In this document: piece after piece, positions 24,999-26,617 of the stretch | How the letters are laid out: each line of letters opens with the position of its first letter | Position numbering within the stretch: position 1 is the first letter of the stretch | Origin: COE1 sp965114465 | GTDB taxonomy: Bacteria; Bacillota; Clostridia; Lachnospirales; Lachnospiraceae | NCBI GenBank assembly: GCA_965114465.1 | Contig: CBCOYO010000031.1 | Coordinates: forward strand, 1-26,617 | DNA length: 26,617 bases | Reading direction: 5' to 3' | The notes under the pieces: generated by a model | Databases searched by the model: none | Seen by the model: only the letters and a program-made list of their open reading frames with translations | What the model was told of the DNA's origin: nothing | Translations under genes and position numbers: made by a program

Positions 24999-26312
24999 AT
25001 GACACAAATAATCAATGAACTCATGCAATTTCTTGACAACAGCTTAACCAGTTTCCATGCTGTTGCAAATGTTAGGAACTGCTTGCAGGCAGCGGGCTTT
25101 CAAGAAGTAAAAGAAACCAATATTTGGCAGCTTGAATCTGGGAAAGCTTATTACTGCGTGCGCAACGATTCCTCAATTATGGCGTTTCGGATTCCTGCCT
25201 GCGGCGTGTCTGAAATACAAGGATTCCATGTATTTGCGGCACACTCCGACTCGCCAGCGTTTAAAGTTAAAGAAAATCCAGAAATGACAAAAGAGGGGAT
25301 TTACGTCTGCGTGAATACAGAAAAATATGGCGGCATGATTCTCTCTACGTGGATGGATCGCCCGCTTACCATTGCTGGCAGGGTATGCGTGGAACAAAAC
25401 GGAGAAATCGTTTCTTATCCTATTCGGTTAAAGGATAATCTCTGCATTATTCCCAATCTTGCAATTCATATGGATAGAGAGCAAAATAACGGCGGTGTAT
25501 TGAAAGCACAGACAAATATGATTCCATTGCTTACGCTGCTAGATCATGAAAAGGAGAAAACGACAGGAATCCTTCAAGAACTGCTTGCACAGGCATTAAC
25601 ACAGGAAACGGGAGAAGCATATACGGCAGAGGATATTCTTGCTTCCGATCTTTTTGTGGAAAATAGTGAGAAGGCAGTGCTGGCAGGCAGAAAGAATGAA
25701 CTGATTATGTCTGCGCGCTATGATGATCTTGCTTGCGTTTTTGCCGGAATGAAAGGAATATTAAACGCAGAGTCGAAGCATTTTATTGATGTGCTTGCAG
25801 TATTTGATAATGAGGAGGTTGGAAGTCTTACCAGACAGGGAGCAGATTCGACATTGTTTCGGGATACTTTGGAGAATATTGCGGATGGGCTTGGCGTATC
25901 AGCGAATACAGCCCGTACATGGAAAGCGGGAAGTTTTATGTTAAGTGCGGATAATGCGCACGCTTGTCATCCCAACCAAGGTGGAAAAGCAGACCCGACA
26001 AACCGCCCATATATTAATCAAGGCGTTGTATTAAAGTATCACGGCGGGCAGAAATATGCTACCGACGCGTGTTCGGCGGCATATATAAGACAATTATGTA
26101 GACATAATCATATTCCATTACAAACCTATGCAAATCACTCTGATATTCAAGGCGGTTCTACGCTTGGCAATCTTGCAATGGCGCAGGTATCTATGCCCGC
26201 CGCAGATATCGGGCTTCCACAGCTTGCAATGCACTCTGCTTATGAAACTGCTGGAACGCAGGACATCGAATATCTTGTAAAACTTGCAGAAGTATTTTTT
26301 GCAGTGCAGTAA
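24999..26312 (+). CDS. M18 family aspartyl aminopeptidase
   Basis: A dinuclear-metal aminopeptidase that removes N-terminal residues, often acidic ones, from peptides in the cytoplasm. It is 437 residues, normal for bacterial M18 (ApeB-like) enzymes. Family residues are visible in order: H82 and D84 (A-A-H-S-D-S-P), D242/D243 (S-A-R-Y-D-D-L), E272/E273 (F-D-N-E-E-V-G, with the general base), D318 (S-A-D-N-A-H-A) and H412 (Q-L-A-M-H-S-A-Y-E). The first residues (F-L-D-N-S-L-T-S-F-H-A-V) match the family start, which supports ATG 24999. The ribosome site AAAGGA is a little far, 12 bases away. It is probably a housekeeping gene unrelated to the upstream group. Confidence 0.95.
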   Translation: MTQIINELMQFLDNSLTSFHAVANVRNCLQAAGFQEVKETNIWQLESGKAYYCVRNDSSIMAFRIPACGVSEIQGFHVFAAHSDSPAFKVKENPEMTKEGIYVCVNTEKYGGMILSTWMDRPLTIAGRVCVEQNGEIVSYPIRLKDNLCIIPNLAIHMDREQNNGGVLKAQTNMIPLLTLLDHEKEKTTGILQELLAQALTQETGEAYTAEDILASDLFVENSEKAVLAGRKNELIMSARYDDLACVFAGMKGILNAESKHFIDVLAVFDNEEVGSLTRQGADSTLFRDTLENIADGLGVSANTARTWKAGSFMLSADNAHACHPNQGGKADPTNRPYINQGVVLKYHGGQKYATDACSAAYIRQLCRHNHIPLQTYANHSDIQGGSTLGNLAMAQVSMPAADIGLPQLAMHSAYETAGTQDIEYLVKLAEVFFAVQ

Positions 26313-26323
26313 TGGGAATTTAG

Positions 26324-26394
26324 TGATAGTTTCGCAATGATTGCAGTATGGTTTTAGAATATCTTGTATACGTTTTTCTTAATGCGATAGTGTG
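26324..26394. repeat. Degenerate or shortened family C element
   Basis: AATATCTTGTATACGTTTTTCTTAATGCGATAG (in pieces, about 26358-26390) corresponds to the right half of the 98 bp elements at 11058-11155 and 17515-17612. GATAGTTTCGCAATGA before it may be a decayed left end. About 25 bases are missing from the middle. Confidence 0.5.
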
Positions 26395-26402
26395 CATATT
26401 GT

Positions 26403-26504
26403 TATACTCGTGAACGCATTTAGTTGCTGCTTACTACACCAGCATTATAGAAGCGTTTACTCGCTATACATTTAGATTGGCAATTGTTTTCGTTCATGAG
26501 TATA
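26403..26504. repeat. 102 bp structured palindromic element, family B copy 2
   Basis: It starts TATACT and ends AGTATA and is nearly identical to 11235-11336. Several differences fall in stems and replace Watson-Crick pairs with G-T pairs (AGTTGCT against GGCAATT). Located after the M18 gene with no coding frame. Confidence 0.88.
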
Positions 26505-26553
26505 TATTTAGCGTTAAATATTTTCGCTTATGAGTATATATTTAGCGTTAAAT
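26496..26553. repeat. Short tandem duplication at the end of the family B element
   Basis: A 24-base sequence beginning ATGAGTATATATTTAGCGTT is repeated exactly at 26496-26519 and 26530-26553 (period 34). It includes the right terminus of the 102 bp element, so a slippage or excision/insertion event probably copied the end. Confidence 0.8.
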
Positions 26554-26617
26554 TTTCGACGTTTAGGAATTGTAGGAAAATAAGTGCTCAGATTGCGCAG
26601 GATATTTCTTCAAGATT

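Overview
The window looks like chromosome from a low-GC, gut-type Clostridia, most likely Lachnospiraceae. This is an inference from gene content and style: LplB/LplC-type sugar permeases with a long lipoprotein binding partner, Rpn-type nuclease proteins, AraC-GNAT fusions, AGGAGG ribosome sites, and intergenic spaces packed with small palindromic repeats. No rRNA, tRNA, CRISPR array or intact transposase gene was seen.

Layout. (1) 1-1052: an AT-rich membrane acyltransferase cut by the window edge. Its reading frame runs through a (ACAG)n tract, so it is probably phase-variable. (2) 1123-7597: NADPH glutamate synthase, gltB-gltD, behind a good promoter and an intrinsic-terminator-like leader whose loop carries a ribosome site and the start of a 19-residue peptide. 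(3) 7852-11013, minus strand: an AraC-GNAT fusion, a MATE efflux pump and an XRE-GyrI-like regulator, forming a drug or toxin response cluster. (4) 11014-11935: 0.9 kb without genes, holding three palindromic elements, six tandem repeats of about 38 bp, and a promoter with TTGCGCAA palindromes. (5) 11936-20964: a beta-1,4-galactan or galacto-oligosaccharide utilisation locus with two permeases, a binding lipoprotein, GH53 endo-galactanase, a LacI regulator and GH42 beta-galactosidase. The ATPase is missing and is presumably a shared MsmX-type subunit. Both hydrolases lack signal peptides, so oligomers are probably imported and then cut in the cytoplasm. (6) 21005-24866: a promoter and structured leader, then an Rpn-type PD-(D/E)XK protein, an OLD-type ATPase/TOPRIM nuclease with a cysteine cluster, and an unusual soluble protein joining the cytoplasmic parts of MotA to the C-terminal domain of FliG. 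(7) 24999-26312: M18 aminopeptidase, followed by more repeats.

Two signals stand out. The first is the Rpn/OLD/MotA-FliG three-gene group. Its last gene appears to carry both faces of the flagellar stator-rotor contact without any membrane segment. It could be a defence or nucleic-acid stress module; function is unknown. The second is a set of short non-coding palindromic elements of nearly fixed size: three copies of 104 bp, two of 102 bp, one further 102 bp element, and two of 98 bp. The 104 and 102 bp elements all begin TATACT (TATATT in one copy) and end AGTATA. Copies differ by paired changes that keep stems intact, and two of the families have crossing (pseudoknot-type) pairings.
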